Assembly (NCBI RefSeq): GCF_900091585.1
Contig: NZ_FMHT01000003.1
Location: forward strand, 372,001 to 436,000
Length of the DNA stretch: 64,000 nucleotides
Direction: 5' to 3'
Source: Micromonospora nigra
Lineage (GTDB): Bacteria > Actinomycetota > Actinomycetes > Mycobacteriales > Micromonosporaceae
Both the position numbers and the translations under genes were made by a program. Below are positions 42,144-51,653 of the stretch, in pieces (within the stretch, counting starts at the first letter, position 1; every line of letters starts with the position of its first letter). The notes below the pieces were generated by a model that worked only from the letters and a program-made list of their open reading frames with translations, ran no database searches and was not told the origin of the DNA.

Positions 42144-43070
42144 ATGGAGCGGTTCCTGGAGGCTGTCTGGGACACGAGCAGCGTGAGCGGTCGCCTGGTG
42201 ACCAGCATCGTCCTGGTCGTGCTGGCCATCGTGCTCGCCCCCCTGGTCGGCCGCCTGGCCGTCCGTCGGGTGGAGGACACCACCAACCGGTACTACCTGC
42301 GCAAGGCCGTGCACTACCTGATCGTCGTGGCGGTGCTGTTCGCGCTGGTGCTGCTGTGGCGGCCGTTCGCCGGTCGGGTGGGCGTGGTCGTCGGTCTGCT
42401 CGCCGCCGGTCTGGCACTGGCGATGCAGGAGGTCATCGGCGCGTTCGCCGGGTGGGTCAGCATCCTCACCGGACGGCAGTACCGGGTCGGTGACCGGATA
42501 CAGATGTGCGGGGTACGCGGTGACGTCCTGGACATCACCCCACTGCGTACCCGCATTCTGGAGAGCGGTTCCTCCTCCGACCCGGAATCCTGGATCCGCG
42601 GCCGCCAGTACACCGGGCGGGTGGTCTCCCTGTCGAACCGCTTCGTGTTCACGGCGCCGGTGTACAACAGCAGTACGGTCCTGGATCACCTGTGGGAGGA
42701 GCTCACGCTGCCCGTTCCCTACGAGGCCGACTGGCACCTGGCGGAGTCCATCCTCTGCGAGGAGGCACAGCGGATCTCCTCGACGGCAGACGCGCGGCGC
42801 GCCATCGAACAGATGCGCCACAGCTACCCGGTCGCCGAGGCGGAGGTCGATGCTCGCGTCTTCGTCCGCGCCACCCCGAACTGGGTGGAGCTGTCAGCCC
42901 GCTTCGTGGTGCCGGTGCGCTCCGCCCGCCAGGTCAAGGACCAGGTCACCCGGCGGGTGTTGGACCGCTTCGCGGAGCGCGGCATACGGGTGGCCTCCGT
43001 GACCCAGGACATCACCATCCATCCACCCCAGGCCTCGGGGGCCGTCACCGGCCCGGCTGACCGCCGGTAG
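42144..43070 (+). CDS. MscS-family mechanosensitive channel
   Basis: 308 aa, ATG 42144. Three N-terminal helices; the pore helix is followed by the MscS-typical ALAMQEVIGAFAGWVSIL, then GRQYRVGDRIQMCGVRGDVLDI of the beta domain and a vestibule domain. It opens under membrane tension to release solutes on osmotic downshock. The C-terminal half (LPVPYEADWHLAESIL onward) is longer than in small MscS. Confidence 0.9.
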   Translation: MERFLEAVWDTSSVSGRLVTSIVLVVLAIVLAPLVGRLAVRRVEDTTNRYYLRKAVHYLIVVAVLFALVLLWRPFAGRVGVVVGLLAAGLALAMQEVIGAFAGWVSILTGRQYRVGDRIQMCGVRGDVLDITPLRTRILESGSSSDPESWIRGRQYTGRVVSLSNRFVFTAPVYNSSTVLDHLWEELTLPVPYEADWHLAESILCEEAQRISSTADARRAIEQMRHSYPVAEAEVDARVFVRATPNWVELSARFVVPVRSARQVKDQVTRRVLDRFAERGIRVASVTQDITIHPPQASGAVTGPADRR

Positions 43071-43188
43071 CCGCCGGGGCGAGCCGCTACCTCCCTGACC
43101 GGATTCCGCGGGCCCGCCTCGATGGTTGGGGAGCGCCACCTCCCCGCGTACGCCACGATGGACGGGTGACCTCGAGGAACCGGGCATC

Positions 43189-44382
43189 GTGAAACGGCCC
43201 CGCACCGTGTCCGCACGGCTCTCCGAGATATGGGAGAGCTTCTGGCTCGTGCCGGCCGTCTTCGCGGTGGGCGCGGTGTTGGCGGCGGTCGGCCTGGCGG
43301 CCCTGGAGCTGCAACTGGACCTCACCTTCGGCGGGATCCTGCCCAGCGGCCCCGCCGGTGCCCGCTCACTGCTGTCCTCGATCATCACGGCGATGATCTC
43401 CTTCACCGCGTTGGTCTTCTCCATCACGGTCGTGGCCCTGCAACTGGCCAGCAGCCAGTACTCCCCCCGGGTCCTGCGAACCTTCCTCCAGGACCGGACC
43501 ATCCAGGCGACACTCGGGATCTTCGTCGCCACCTTCCTGTTCGCCATGGTGGTGCTCGCCGCCCTACCAGCCGAGGACGGCGAGCGGTTCCCGGAGCTGT
43601 CGCTCGCGGTGTCGATGTTGCTCGTCCTCGCCAGCAGCGGCACCTTCATCTACTACCTGCACCACATCACCACCGTGATGCGGGTGTCGCACATCATCGC
43701 CGCCATCGGCGCCCAGACACGACGGTCGATCCAACACCTGCCCCCGGCGGACGAGCCGCAGGCGACCGTCACCGGCGTGATCACGCAGACCGTGCCGGCT
43801 CCGGCGCCCGGAATGGTCAGCCACGTCGATCTCCGACTGCTCGCCCGGCTGGCCCGTGAGCACGACTGCGCCCTCACCGTCGCCCCCGCACCGGGTGACT
43901 TCGTCGTCACGGGGGCCCCGTTGGTTCGGGTGCACCGGGTAGCCGGCAGCGAGCCCCACCCGGTTCCGGACGACCGGGCCGGCGAGGGCGTGACCATCGG
44001 TGTGGAGCGGACCCCGGGCCAGGACGTCGCCTTCGGCTTCCGGCAACTCGCCGACATCGCCGAACGCGCGCTGTCCCCGTCGCTCAACGACGTGACCACG
44101 GCCATCCGGGCCGTGCAGGAGTTGCACGAACTCCTCCGCCGACTCGCGACCCGACCCGACCCGGTCCATCTTGTTCGTGACGACGACGGTCTGGTGCGCG
44201 TTGAGGTCCGCGGCGTGCCGTACGACACTCTGCTGGCGATGGTCGTCGACGACATCCGGCTCCTCGCCGACCAGCAGCCGCGCATCGTGCGACTGCTGGA
44301 CGCCATCGTCGACGACCTGGCAACCGTCGCGATTCCCGCCCACCGGGCGGCGATCAGCCGTCGGCTCGCCTCGTCGTCGTAG
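43189..44382 (+). CDS. DUF2254 membrane protein
   Basis: 397 aa from GTG 43189 (MKRPRTVSARLSEIWESF); the frame to 43126 has no better start. Four helices in the first 160 residues with the family segment LLSSIITAMISFTALVFSITVVALQLASSQYSPR (split here between helices 2 and 3), then a cytoplasmic domain with DVAFGFRQLADIAERALSPS. DUF2254 proteins are common but uncharacterised. Located between MscS and the second FNT gene. Confidence 0.88.
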   Translation: MKRPRTVSARLSEIWESFWLVPAVFAVGAVLAAVGLAALELQLDLTFGGILPSGPAGARSLLSSIITAMISFTALVFSITVVALQLASSQYSPRVLRTFLQDRTIQATLGIFVATFLFAMVVLAALPAEDGERFPELSLAVSMLLVLASSGTFIYYLHHITTVMRVSHIIAAIGAQTRRSIQHLPPADEPQATVTGVITQTVPAPAPGMVSHVDLRLLARLAREHDCALTVAPAPGDFVVTGAPLVRVHRVAGSEPHPVPDDRAGEGVTIGVERTPGQDVAFGFRQLADIAERALSPSLNDVTTAIRAVQELHELLRRLATRPDPVHLVRDDDGLVRVEVRGVPYDTLLAMVVDDIRLLADQQPRIVRLLDAIVDDLATVAIPAHRAAISRRLASSS

Positions 44383-44438
44383 CACGCTTCCCGTTTCCCG
44401 GGGCGGTTCGGTCGCGTCGGACGGGGTATCCGGCACAG

Positions 44439-45218
44439 ATGGCTCAAGCCCCGAGACCGGAGGACGTCTACGCCAGTGCCCGCACCGAGGGCGAGCGCCG
44501 GCTGTCGATGAGCGCCCTGGAACAGGCCTCCACCGGCTTCATCGCCGGGGTCACGATCGTGTTCGGGATCGTCGCGCTGGGCATGGTCCGTGAACTGGTG
44601 GCACCCGACTTCGCCGACGGTGTGGGCCAACTGGTCGGTGCGCTGGCGTTCGGCATCGGTCTGGTCTTCGTGGTCGTCGGGCGCACCGAGCTGTTCACCG
44701 AGAACTTCTTCGACCCGGTCGCCGCGGCACTGCACCGCCGACGGCCCGCCGCCATCTGGCAGCTCGTGCGGCTGTGGACCCTGGTGCTGGTCCTCAACTT
44801 CGTCGGCGGCGCGGTGATGGCCGCCGTCTTCACCGTCGAGGGGACGCTGCCCGCCGGCGCCCACCACACCCTCGCCCTGATGGCGGAGGAGATCGCCGCC
44901 AAGGAGGGCCTCGCCACCGTCACCCGCGGGGTGGCCGCCGGCACCCTGTTGACGCTGCTGTCCTACCTGCTGCACGCGGTGGGGTCGGCCGGTAGCCGCA
45001 TCGCCCTGGCGTACGTGGTCGGGTTCTTCCTCGCCCTCGGCCCGTTCGACCACGTCGTGGTCTCCGGGTTGCACCTGCTGTCGGGCATCTGGCTGGGCGC
45101 CGACGTCTCCTACGCCGACCTGGGCCTCAACGTCGTCCTCTCCGGCACCGGCAACCTGCTGGGCGGCCTGCTGCTGATGACGCTGACCCACGCCGTCCAG
45201 GTCAGGGGCACCCGGTGA
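44439..45218 (+). CDS. Formate/nitrite transporter (FNT) family channel, copy 2
   Basis: 259 aa, ATG 44439. FNT signature RTELFTENFFDPVAAALHRR and a C-terminal GTGNLLGGLLLMTLTHAVQ helix; the central PFDHVVVSGLHLLSGIW loop carries His residues. It is clearly paralogous to, but divergent from, the gene at 40686. Probably an anion channel in the same stress island. Confidence 0.88.
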   Translation: MAQAPRPEDVYASARTEGERRLSMSALEQASTGFIAGVTIVFGIVALGMVRELVAPDFADGVGQLVGALAFGIGLVFVVVGRTELFTENFFDPVAAALHRRRPAAIWQLVRLWTLVLVLNFVGGAVMAAVFTVEGTLPAGAHHTLALMAEEIAAKEGLATVTRGVAAGTLLTLLSYLLHAVGSAGSRIALAYVVGFFLALGPFDHVVVSGLHLLSGIWLGADVSYADLGLNVVLSGTGNLLGGLLLMTLTHAVQVRGTR

Positions 45219-45275
45219 AACCGGCGCCCCGACCGACACCGGCACCCCACGGCGTTCGGCCGGAGCCAACCCCGG

Positions 45276-45647
45276 TCAGCCGTCGACCCACCGGCTGGTG
45301 GGCTGGAGGACGGCCTCCCGCAGGGCAGCCGTACGCCACCGGGTGACCTCCTGGTATTCCGGGTCGGCGACCATCCGGCTGAAGGCCGACCGGCTCGGGT
45401 ACCGCACCAGCACCACGGCGTCCCACGCCTGCCCCTCCTCGGCGACCAGGGCCGGCCCGCCGTCACCGGCGTAGAGCACCTTTGCGCCGTAACGCGGCAG
45501 GAACGTCTCCTGTAGTGCGGCGGCGTAGCGCTGGTAGGACTCCCTGCCACCCTCGGCGAAGCGCAGGAGGTTGAGCATCACCACCGGCTCCTCGGGGTCG
45601 GCGGCGAGGAACTCCTTCAGGTCACTGCCGGTCGGGTCGACTGCCAT
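45276..45647 (-). CDS. DUF1330 family protein
   Basis: 123 aa, ATG 45647 with GGAGG about 7 nt upstream. Ferredoxin-like (dimeric alpha/beta barrel) sequence: VVMLNLLRFAEGGRESYQRYA, YAGDGGPALVAEEG, VVLVRYPSRSAFSRMVADPEY, matching DUF1330. Biochemical function unknown. Divergent from the qcrC-like gene. Confidence 0.85.
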   Translation of the reverse strand: MAVDPTGSDLKEFLAADPEEPVVMLNLLRFAEGGRESYQRYAAALQETFLPRYGAKVLYAGDGGPALVAEEGQAWDAVVLVRYPSRSAFSRMVADPEYQEVTRWRTAALREAVLQPTSRWVDG

Positions 45648-45849
45648 CGGTGTGCCTCCACTCCGTTCGTCAGTGGCGACATCAGATCACAGGCCGCCGG
45701 AGGCCGGAAGTAGCCGGCACGGAGGTCGGTGACAGCCACGTCGGGCCGGGCAGACGAAGCATTCGCCCAGCATGGGTGACGAAAACCTTGTACGGTGGCA
45801 AATCGGCGCGCTCGTCACCGCCACCCGCATCCGCGACGTGAGGAGAGCC

Positions 45850-46677
45850 ATGGCAGATCGACTGTCTCACGCTTGTGCCCGATTCCGGAGACGTCGTCGC
45901 TCCGGTCCGACCGGAAGACGTGTCGGTGCGGTGGTGCGGATGGTCGCGGCCCTGGTTCTGGCGGGCGGGCTCTACGCGGTCTTCGCACCCCAGGCGCAGG
46001 CGCAGGAGGAGCCCGGGAACCGCGCGGCGGCGGCGGAGGGTGAGGCGCTGTTCGAGGTGGGCTGCATCACCTGCCACGGGCGTAGCGCCGGTGGTGTGGA
46101 GGGGCGGGGGCCAAGTCTGATCAACGTGGGCGGGGCGTCCGTCGAGTTCCAGGTTGGCAGCGGCCGGATGCCGCTGGCCCGGCAGGAGGCGCAGGCACTG
46201 CGGAAACCGCCGTTGTACACCGACGAGGAGGTGCGGCAGCTCGCCGCCTACATCGAGTCGCTCGGGGTCGGCCCGGTGGTGCCGGACGACGTCGACGCCC
46301 TCGTCGAGGACGCGAATCTCGCCCGGGGCGGGGAGCTGTTCCGGATCAACTGTTCCCAGTGTCACGCCTTCGGTGGTGGCGGCGGCGCGCTGTCCTCCGG
46401 CAAGTTCGCGCCGAGCCTCTATCCGGCCAGCGACCGGATCATCTACGCGGCCATGCTCAGCGGGCCACAGAACATGCCGGTGTTCGGTGACACCACCCTG
46501 ACCCCCGAGGAGAAGGCGGACGTCATCGCCTACATCCAGCAGGTGATCCAGTCCGACACCGACCCGGGCGGATTCAACCTCGGCCGGTACGGTCCCTCGA
46601 CCGAGGGTGTGGCGATCTTCCTGGTCGGCATCGTCGCGCTGGTCTTCGCCAGCCTGTGGATCGCGGGTAAGTCATGA
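45850..46677 (+). CDS. qcrC: Cytochrome bc1 complex dihaem cytochrome c subunit, QcrC-like
   Basis: 275 aa from ATG 45850 (GAGGAGA upstream). A signal/anchor helix (about 30-50), two c-type haem sites C72-x2-C75-H76 (CITCH) and C168-x2-C171-H172 (CSQCH), and a C-terminal membrane helix (about 252-270). This is the actinobacterial QcrC layout, in which the dihaem c subunit of the bc1-aa3 supercomplex replaces a soluble cytochrome c. Its stop overlaps qcrA by 4 nt. Neither ctaE upstream nor qcrB downstream is present here, so it is likely a second, partial copy. Confidence 0.9.
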   Translation: MADRLSHACARFRRRRRSGPTGRRVGAVVRMVAALVLAGGLYAVFAPQAQAQEEPGNRAAAAEGEALFEVGCITCHGRSAGGVEGRGPSLINVGGASVEFQVGSGRMPLARQEAQALRKPPLYTDEEVRQLAAYIESLGVGPVVPDDVDALVEDANLARGGELFRINCSQCHAFGGGGGALSSGKFAPSLYPASDRIIYAAMLSGPQNMPVFGDTTLTPEEKADVIAYIQQVIQSDTDPGGFNLGRYGPSTEGVAIFLVGIVALVFASLWIAGKS

Positions 46678-47762
46678 GCGAACACCAGAGTCAGCAGAGC
46701 CGGGAACAGGTGGACGTCGGCGATGGCCGGCTGTCGCGGTTCGAGATCGTCCGTGAAGGCGCACGCCGCGACGACATCGAGATCGTCCACTACGACCCGC
46801 AGGTCACGCCGGGCTCGAAGGCGGAGCGCCGGTTGGTGCGTATCGTCGCCGCGCTGTTCCTGGTCGCCGCGGTGGCCGCGACCGCCTTTCTGGTCGTCTA
46901 CATCTGGTGGCCGTGGCGGTACGAACTGGCCGCCGACATGGAGGAGTACTACACCCCGCTGCTCGGCACGACGATGGGTGTCGCGCTGCTGGGTGTCGGG
47001 TTCGGCATCCTCGTCTGGGGCAAGAAGCTGCTGCCCAAGGAGGTGTCCATCCAGGACCGGCACGAGGGTGCGGTCTCGGCCGACGACCGACGCGTCGCCG
47101 GGCAGACCATGCTCTTCATGGCCGACGAGCTCGGCGTGAAGCGACGCCCCCTGCTCGGGGTGTCCCTGCTCGCCGCGCTCGTCCCGGTCGGCGCCGTTGC
47201 CGCCGCGCCCCTGGTCGGGGGCCTGATCAGCGACCCGCACGACGACAGTGAACTCTTCCGGACCGGGTTCGCGCCCGCCGACGAGCAGGGCCCCGTCACC
47301 CGGATCCGCCTGGTGCGGGAGGACGGACGCCCGGTTCGTCCGGCCGACCTGCTGCCCGGAGCCCAGGTGACCGTCTTCCCCGGCATCCCCAACGGGGTCA
47401 GCAACGAGTACGCCGACTCGGTCACCCTGCTCATCCACCTGCGCGCCGAGGACGCCCTCACGGCGCGTCAGAACAACCGGGACGCCGGCAAAATCGACTG
47501 GATGTGGGGCAACTACATCGCCTACTCGAAGATCTGCACGCACGCCGGTTGCCCGGCGAGCCTCTACGAACAGCAGACCAACCGACTGCTGTGCCCCTGC
47601 CACCAGTCGCAGTTCCTGATCACCAACAACGCCGAGCCCATCTTCGGCCCCGCCAGCCGGCGTCTCCCCCAACTGCCCATCGAGGTCGACGACGAGGGCT
47701 TCTTCGTCGCGTCCGCCGACTACAACGAACCCATCGGCCCCGACTTCTGGGAACGCCCCTGA
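46674..47762 (+). CDS. qcrA: Rieske iron-sulfur subunit, QcrA-like
   Basis: 362 aa, ATG overlapping the qcrC stop. Three membrane helices (about 58-78, 100-120, 162-182) as in actinobacterial QcrA, then the Rieske domain with cluster ligands C288-x-H290...C293 and C307-x-C309-H310 (CTHAGC, CPCHQSQF). It passes electrons from quinol to the c haems. No cytochrome b gene follows; a 47-codon single-helix ORF does. Confidence 0.92.
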   Translation: MSEHQSQQSREQVDVGDGRLSRFEIVREGARRDDIEIVHYDPQVTPGSKAERRLVRIVAALFLVAAVAATAFLVVYIWWPWRYELAADMEEYYTPLLGTTMGVALLGVGFGILVWGKKLLPKEVSIQDRHEGAVSADDRRVAGQTMLFMADELGVKRRPLLGVSLLAALVPVGAVAAAPLVGGLISDPHDDSELFRTGFAPADEQGPVTRIRLVREDGRPVRPADLLPGAQVTVFPGIPNGVSNEYADSVTLLIHLRAEDALTARQNNRDAGKIDWMWGNYIAYSKICTHAGCPASLYEQQTNRLLCPCHQSQFLITNNAEPIFGPASRRLPQLPIEVDDEGFFVASADYNEPIGPDFWERP

Positions 47763-47814
47763 TCCCGTCGTCGTCCGGTCGCCGCCGACCGGAACTTCGA
47801 GGAGGATGAGACGC

Positions 47815-47958
47815 GTGCGGATTCCCCTGTTGAACGTCGAGGTCCCCAGCAACGTCGTGTTCGTGGTGCTGATGGTTCTGCTGCTCGCTGTCGCAGCCGG
47901 GCTGTTCCTCGTCGGTCGGACCCGAGCCGGTCGGGACGACACAGGGTCGGACCGGTGA
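47815..47958 (+). CDS. 47-aa single-helix membrane peptide after qcrA
   Basis: GTG 47815 is 9-10 nt after a perfect AGGAGG, which makes it preferable to the ATG at 47806 (too close). The peptide begins VRIPLLNVEVPSN, has one strong helix (about 15-36, VVFVVLMVLLLAVAAGLFLV) and a basic/acidic C-terminus. The position 52 nt after qcrA suggests a small accessory subunit. I recognise no family. Confidence 0.6.
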   Translation: MRIPLLNVEVPSNVVFVVLMVLLLAVAAGLFLVGRTRAGRDDTGSDR

Positions 47959-48069
47959 AACCGCCCGGGACTGCTCCACCAGCGGCGGTACCCCGACTCC
48001 GGCGGCGGGCCGCGACAGGCTGAGCGGTGGTCCTTCCCGGTGCCGCCGTCGACGGACGCCGGGGCCCGC

Positions 48070-48342
48070 TCATCCCTGGTGGTGACGCAGCCGGTTGTTG
48101 ACGTCGTGCACGCCCGGACTGCCCCAGGCGAGGGCGTGGGCCCGGGCGATCACGTCGGCGTCGCTGGCGGACCCTTCCAGGATGACGACCCGGTTCTGCA
48201 CCTCGATGCAGATGCGCTCGTGGCGGAGCAGGGGATCACGCTGCATGCGCTCGAGCAGCCGGCAGGCCAGTTGGGCGTCCTCACAGGTGGGTCCGGTCTG
48301 GAAGGCCGACGAAAGGTCGTAGGGGAACCAGGGGTAGCTCAC
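48070..48342 (-). CDS. BON-domain protein
   Basis: 90 aa from GTG 48342, 6 nt after GAGGAG (an alternative TTG at 48348 abuts the ribosome site). BON signature: DAQLACRLLERMQRDPLLRHE, IEVQNRVVILEGSASDADVI and VHDVNNRLR. BON domains bind phospholipid or pore proteins and are often osmotically induced. It has no signal peptide. Confidence 0.85.
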   Translation of the reverse strand: MSYPWFPYDLSSAFQTGPTCEDAQLACRLLERMQRDPLLRHERICIEVQNRVVILEGSASDADVIARAHALAWGSPGVHDVNNRLRHHQG

Positions 48343-48426
48343 CGTCAACTCCTCACGGGGTGGCGGGATGCCGGCGACCGCCGAAGCGGCCGGCCGGACC
48401 CCGCCTGGGCTGGGATCGGTTCCGGG

Positions 48427-48852
48427 TCAGCGCCGGATCGGGGGAAGCGGTTGCACGGGCGTGATCCCGGGACCGAAGAACGGCGGGTAGCCGTAGTACC
48501 CGTAGAGCTCCGCGTAGTAGCCGGTGTCGTCGACGACCTCCGGGTCGTACGTCGGTGCCTGCTCGATCTTCTGGCGGGTCAGGTCGACCCGTACCGTGTC
48601 GTCGTCGATGTCGCTGACGGCCTCCACGGGAATGAAGGTGGCGGTGGCACCGATGCCCAGGATTCCCCCGTGTTCGACCCGGAGGAACCGCACCTTGTGC
48701 TCCTCGCTGTCGATGAGGAGGTCGTCGACCTTGCCCAGTTCCTCGCCGCCGGCGTCGACGACGTGCCGGCCCCGCACATCCTTACCGGGCGCCGCGATCG
48801 TCTGCCCGGAGTCGCCGAGCTTCATCAGCGTCGCCGTGCTCTCGTCTGCCAT
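48427..48852 (-). CDS. PRC-barrel domain protein
   Basis: 141 aa from ATG 48852 with AGGAG upstream. PRC-barrel: KDVRGRHVVDAGGEELGKVD, LLIDSEEHKVRFLRVEHGG, ATFIPVEAVSDID. An unusual Tyr/Pro-rich tail (YYAELYGYYGYPPFFGPG) follows. PRC barrels are adaptor domains; with the adjacent BON and protease genes this suggests an envelope-stress set. Confidence 0.88.
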   Translation of the reverse strand: MADESTATLMKLGDSGQTIAAPGKDVRGRHVVDAGGEELGKVDDLLIDSEEHKVRFLRVEHGGILGIGATATFIPVEAVSDIDDDTVRVDLTRQKIEQAPTYDPEVVDDTGYYAELYGYYGYPPFFGPGITPVQPLPPIRR

Positions 48853-49061
48853 GAGCTGCTCCTTCCGTAACTTCCGATGCCACTGCGCTACCCCGGTCAG
48901 GCGCTGACAACACGACGGAACGGTGACGATTGCCGGCCACTCGTGTGACAACCCGCGGCGCCGAGGGGCTGCGGCGTTTGCCACCGAAGGAGTCGGGTAG
49001 CGGCTCATCAGGGCGCCAGCACAGGTGCGCCGTCGGACGATCCCCCGGGGAGGACAGGGAA

Positions 49062-50093
49062 GTGACACGTCGATCGCGTTGGGTGGCCCTACTGGGAAGC
49101 GGGGCGATGCTGGTCGCCACCGTCGGCTGCACCACTGACGGTGGCGGCGAGGCGACGGCGACCCCGACGGGAGCACCGACCAGCACGACGGCCCCGGCCG
49201 TCGCCGACCTGCCGCAGATCGTCGCGCAACTGCAGCCCTCCGTCGTCACCGTCCGCGTGGGCCAGGGCATCGGCTCCGGGGTGGTCTTCCGCGACGGCGG
49301 GCTGATTCTGACCAACGAGCACGTCGTGGGTGACCAGGAGAACGTGGAGGTCGCCCTCGCCGACGGCACCCGGATCCCGGCCCGGGTGGTCGCCGCTGAC
49401 GCCGTCACCGACCTCGCCGTGCTGCGCGCCGAGCGCACCGACCTGCCGCCCGCGCCGTTCCGCACCGAACTGCCCTCGCCCGGCGAGCCGGTCCTCGCCC
49501 TCGGCAGCCCGCTGGGCTTCCTCAACAGCGTCACCGCCGGCATCGTCTCCGGCGTCGGCAGGGAGATTCCCGGGTCGGCCAGCCAGGGCAACGCCCTGGT
49601 CGACCTGATCCAGACCGACGCCGCGATCTCGCCGGGCAACTCGGGCGGTGCGCTCGTCGACTTCTCCGGACGGGTGATCGGCATCAACGACGCGTACCTG
49701 CCGCCGCAGACCGGCGCGGTGTCCATCGGGTTCGCCATCCCCGCCGCCACGGCACTCGACATCGCCGACGACCTGCTCGACGACGGTCGGGTCACCCAGC
49801 CGTACCTTGGCGTGGCGGTGGCTCGGCTGACCTCGCAGATCGCCCAGTCCCTCGGTGCCGGCACGGACCGGGGTGTGCTCGTCCGCGACGTCGACGAGGA
49901 CGGCCCGGCAGCCGAGGCCGGCATCCGCCCAGGGGACATCATCACCGAGGTGACCGGCGACCGCACCGAGACCCTGGAGGCGTTCCTCGGCGCACTGCGC
50001 TCGGTCGAGCCCGGCCAGCGGATCTCCGTGACGTACCTGCGCGACGGTGAGACCCGGCGAGCGACCGTGACGCCGACCACGGCGACCCGCTGA
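49062..50093 (+). CDS. HtrA/DegP-like serine protease, lipoprotein, with PDZ domain
   Basis: 343 aa from GTG 49062. A lipobox (LVATVGC) predicts a lipid-anchored extracellular protein after a short signal. Catalytic triad of the S1C family: His87 (TNEHVVG), Asp117 (TDLAVL), Ser194 (SPGNSGGAL). A PDZ domain covers about 245-335 (YLGVAVARL, GPAAEAGIRPGDIITEVTG). It would degrade or hold misfolded envelope proteins. Divergent from the PRC-barrel gene. Confidence 0.92.
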   Translation: MTRRSRWVALLGSGAMLVATVGCTTDGGGEATATPTGAPTSTTAPAVADLPQIVAQLQPSVVTVRVGQGIGSGVVFRDGGLILTNEHVVGDQENVEVALADGTRIPARVVAADAVTDLAVLRAERTDLPPAPFRTELPSPGEPVLALGSPLGFLNSVTAGIVSGVGREIPGSASQGNALVDLIQTDAAISPGNSGGALVDFSGRVIGINDAYLPPQTGAVSIGFAIPAATALDIADDLLDDGRVTQPYLGVAVARLTSQIAQSLGAGTDRGVLVRDVDEDGPAAEAGIRPGDIITEVTGDRTETLEAFLGALRSVEPGQRISVTYLRDGETRRATVTPTTATR

Positions 50094-50110
50094 CTCTGAC
50101 CGGTGCTGTC

Positions 50111-50404
50111 GTGACCACGGTGCTGCACCATGCGGCACTCGTCTGCCTGGTCGGCGGTGTCGTCGCTGCGACAGTGGCACTGCTCGTCGTCAGGAACGTC
50201 CCCCTGGCCTTCCGCGTCCTGGTCGACCTGTGGCTGGCCGCCGGGCTGATCCGCCTGGCGCAGCCACCGTCCTGGCAGGGACTCCTGACAGTCGTCATGA
50301 TCATCTTGGTGCGGCGAATCATCGGTCTCGACGTTGTCCTGCACCGCCACCGCCCCGGGCCTGCGCCGCGCCCGCGTAGCGGCGACGGGCCGGCGTCGCG
50401 GTGA
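50111..50404 (+). CDS. Small two/three-helix membrane protein, unknown
   Basis: 97 aa, GTG 50111, 18 nt after the protease stop. Hydrophobic segments about 7-27, 33-48 and 55-70, then a basic His/Arg/Pro tail that overlaps the 3' end of the convergent antiporter gene by 86 nt. It vaguely resembles DUF1622-type proteins; I would not assign a function. Confidence 0.6.
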   Translation: MTTVLHHAALVCLVGGVVAATVALLVVRNVPLAFRVLVDLWLAAGLIRLAQPPSWQGLLTVVMIILVRRIIGLDVVLHRHRPGPAPRPRSGDGPASR

Positions 50405-51557
50405 TCCCGTGCACGACCGTGCTCGCCACGACGACCAGGCTGCCCGCCGCCCACAGGCGCGGGTCCCGCACCCCCTCGTGTTCGCTGAACGTCACGTAGA
50501 ACAGCGCGGACACCCCGATCGGCCCGAACCAGCCGAGGAAGACCACATCCCGTGCCGACATGGCCAGCGCCGGCCGCAACGCCAGCACCACCGGCAGCCG
50601 GCGCAGCAGCAGTACGCCCAGCACGAACGCGAACAACGGCCAGCCGAGGTCCAGCCAGGCCCGCCACGGCAGTTCGAGGCCGAGCAGGACGAACAACGGC
50701 AACAACAGGTACCGGCTGAGGGAGTCGTCCAGCTTCTGCTCCGACACCCGGGCGAAGTCCTTGATCACGGCGTTGTAGGCGAGCCCGGTGACGAACACGG
50801 CGAGCACGTCGTCGGTACGCAGCAGCGCACCGATTCCCAGCGCGGCGACCGCCAGCACCAACGCGAAGATCAGTAGTGAACCCTCGTCCACGTCCTCCCT
50901 GCGCAGCGCGGCCCGTACCGCCCATCCGGCCAGTGCCCCCACCACCACCCCGACCAGGATCGCTCCGCCCACCCCCCACAGCGCCTCGACGGTGCGCTCG
51001 CCCCACGTTCCGGCCCCGGTTGCTGCCAGTACGACCACCACGAGCGGGAACGCCAGCCCGTCGTTGCCACCCGACTCGGCGCTGATGATCTGCCGCAGTC
51101 TCGCCGGCAACTCCCGTTCGGCGGGACCACCGGAGACGATGCTGGCCGCGAGCACCGGGTCGGTGGGGGCGACACAGGCGCCGAGCAGCACCGCCAGGGA
51201 CAGCGGCAGACCGAGCACCAGCCAGGCCAGCCCGGAGCTGACCAGCGTCATGCCCAGCAGCGCGGCCGTCAACAGCACCGCGACGGGTCGACCGACCGCG
51301 CGGTAGGCGGCCAGCGGGAACCGCAGCGCCACCGCCATCAGGGAGATGGCCAGCAGCAGCCGGCTCGCCTCGAAGGTGAACATGGACACGTCGGCGTCGG
51401 CGATGTCGAGGACGCCGAGCACGGGGCCGGCGAGCACGCCGAGTCCGAGGGCGAGCAGGGGTTCGCTGATGATCGCGTTGCGGATCGCGCTGGACCAGAA
51501 GACCAGCAGCACCGCGAGCGATCCGATCAGCGCGTAACCCATATCGAGCGAATGCAC
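50319..51557 (-). CDS. Cation/proton antiporter (CPA1/NhaP-type)
   Basis: 412 aa, GTG 51557 (ATG 51542 also possible); a TATGAT -10 box lies at 51585-51590 on the same strand. About twelve helices with the CPA ion-site region LGACVAPTDPVLAASIVSGGP and AESGGNDGLAFPLVVVVLA. It exchanges Na+ or K+ for H+. The C-terminal tail is short, with no regulatory domain, and is antisense to the end of the small membrane gene. Confidence 0.9.
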   Translation of the reverse strand: MHSLDMGYALIGSLAVLLVFWSSAIRNAIISEPLLALGLGVLAGPVLGVLDIADADVSMFTFEASRLLLAISLMAVALRFPLAAYRAVGRPVAVLLTAALLGMTLVSSGLAWLVLGLPLSLAVLLGACVAPTDPVLAASIVSGGPAERELPARLRQIISAESGGNDGLAFPLVVVVLAATGAGTWGERTVEALWGVGGAILVGVVVGALAGWAVRAALRREDVDEGSLLIFALVLAVAALGIGALLRTDDVLAVFVTGLAYNAVIKDFARVSEQKLDDSLSRYLLLPLFVLLGLELPWRAWLDLGWPLFAFVLGVLLLRRLPVVLALRPALAMSARDVVFLGWFGPIGVSALFYVTFSEHEGVRDPRLWAAGSLVVVASTVVHGITATPARRRYAGAAQARGGGGAGQRRDR

Positions 51558-51653
51558 GCGTTCGGGTACCCCGTTCGTGGCGCGATCATACGGACGTGGC
51601 CCCGGCCCGAGGCCGTCCCGCGGTGGGTGCCCGCCCCACCGGGTCCCCGGCCC

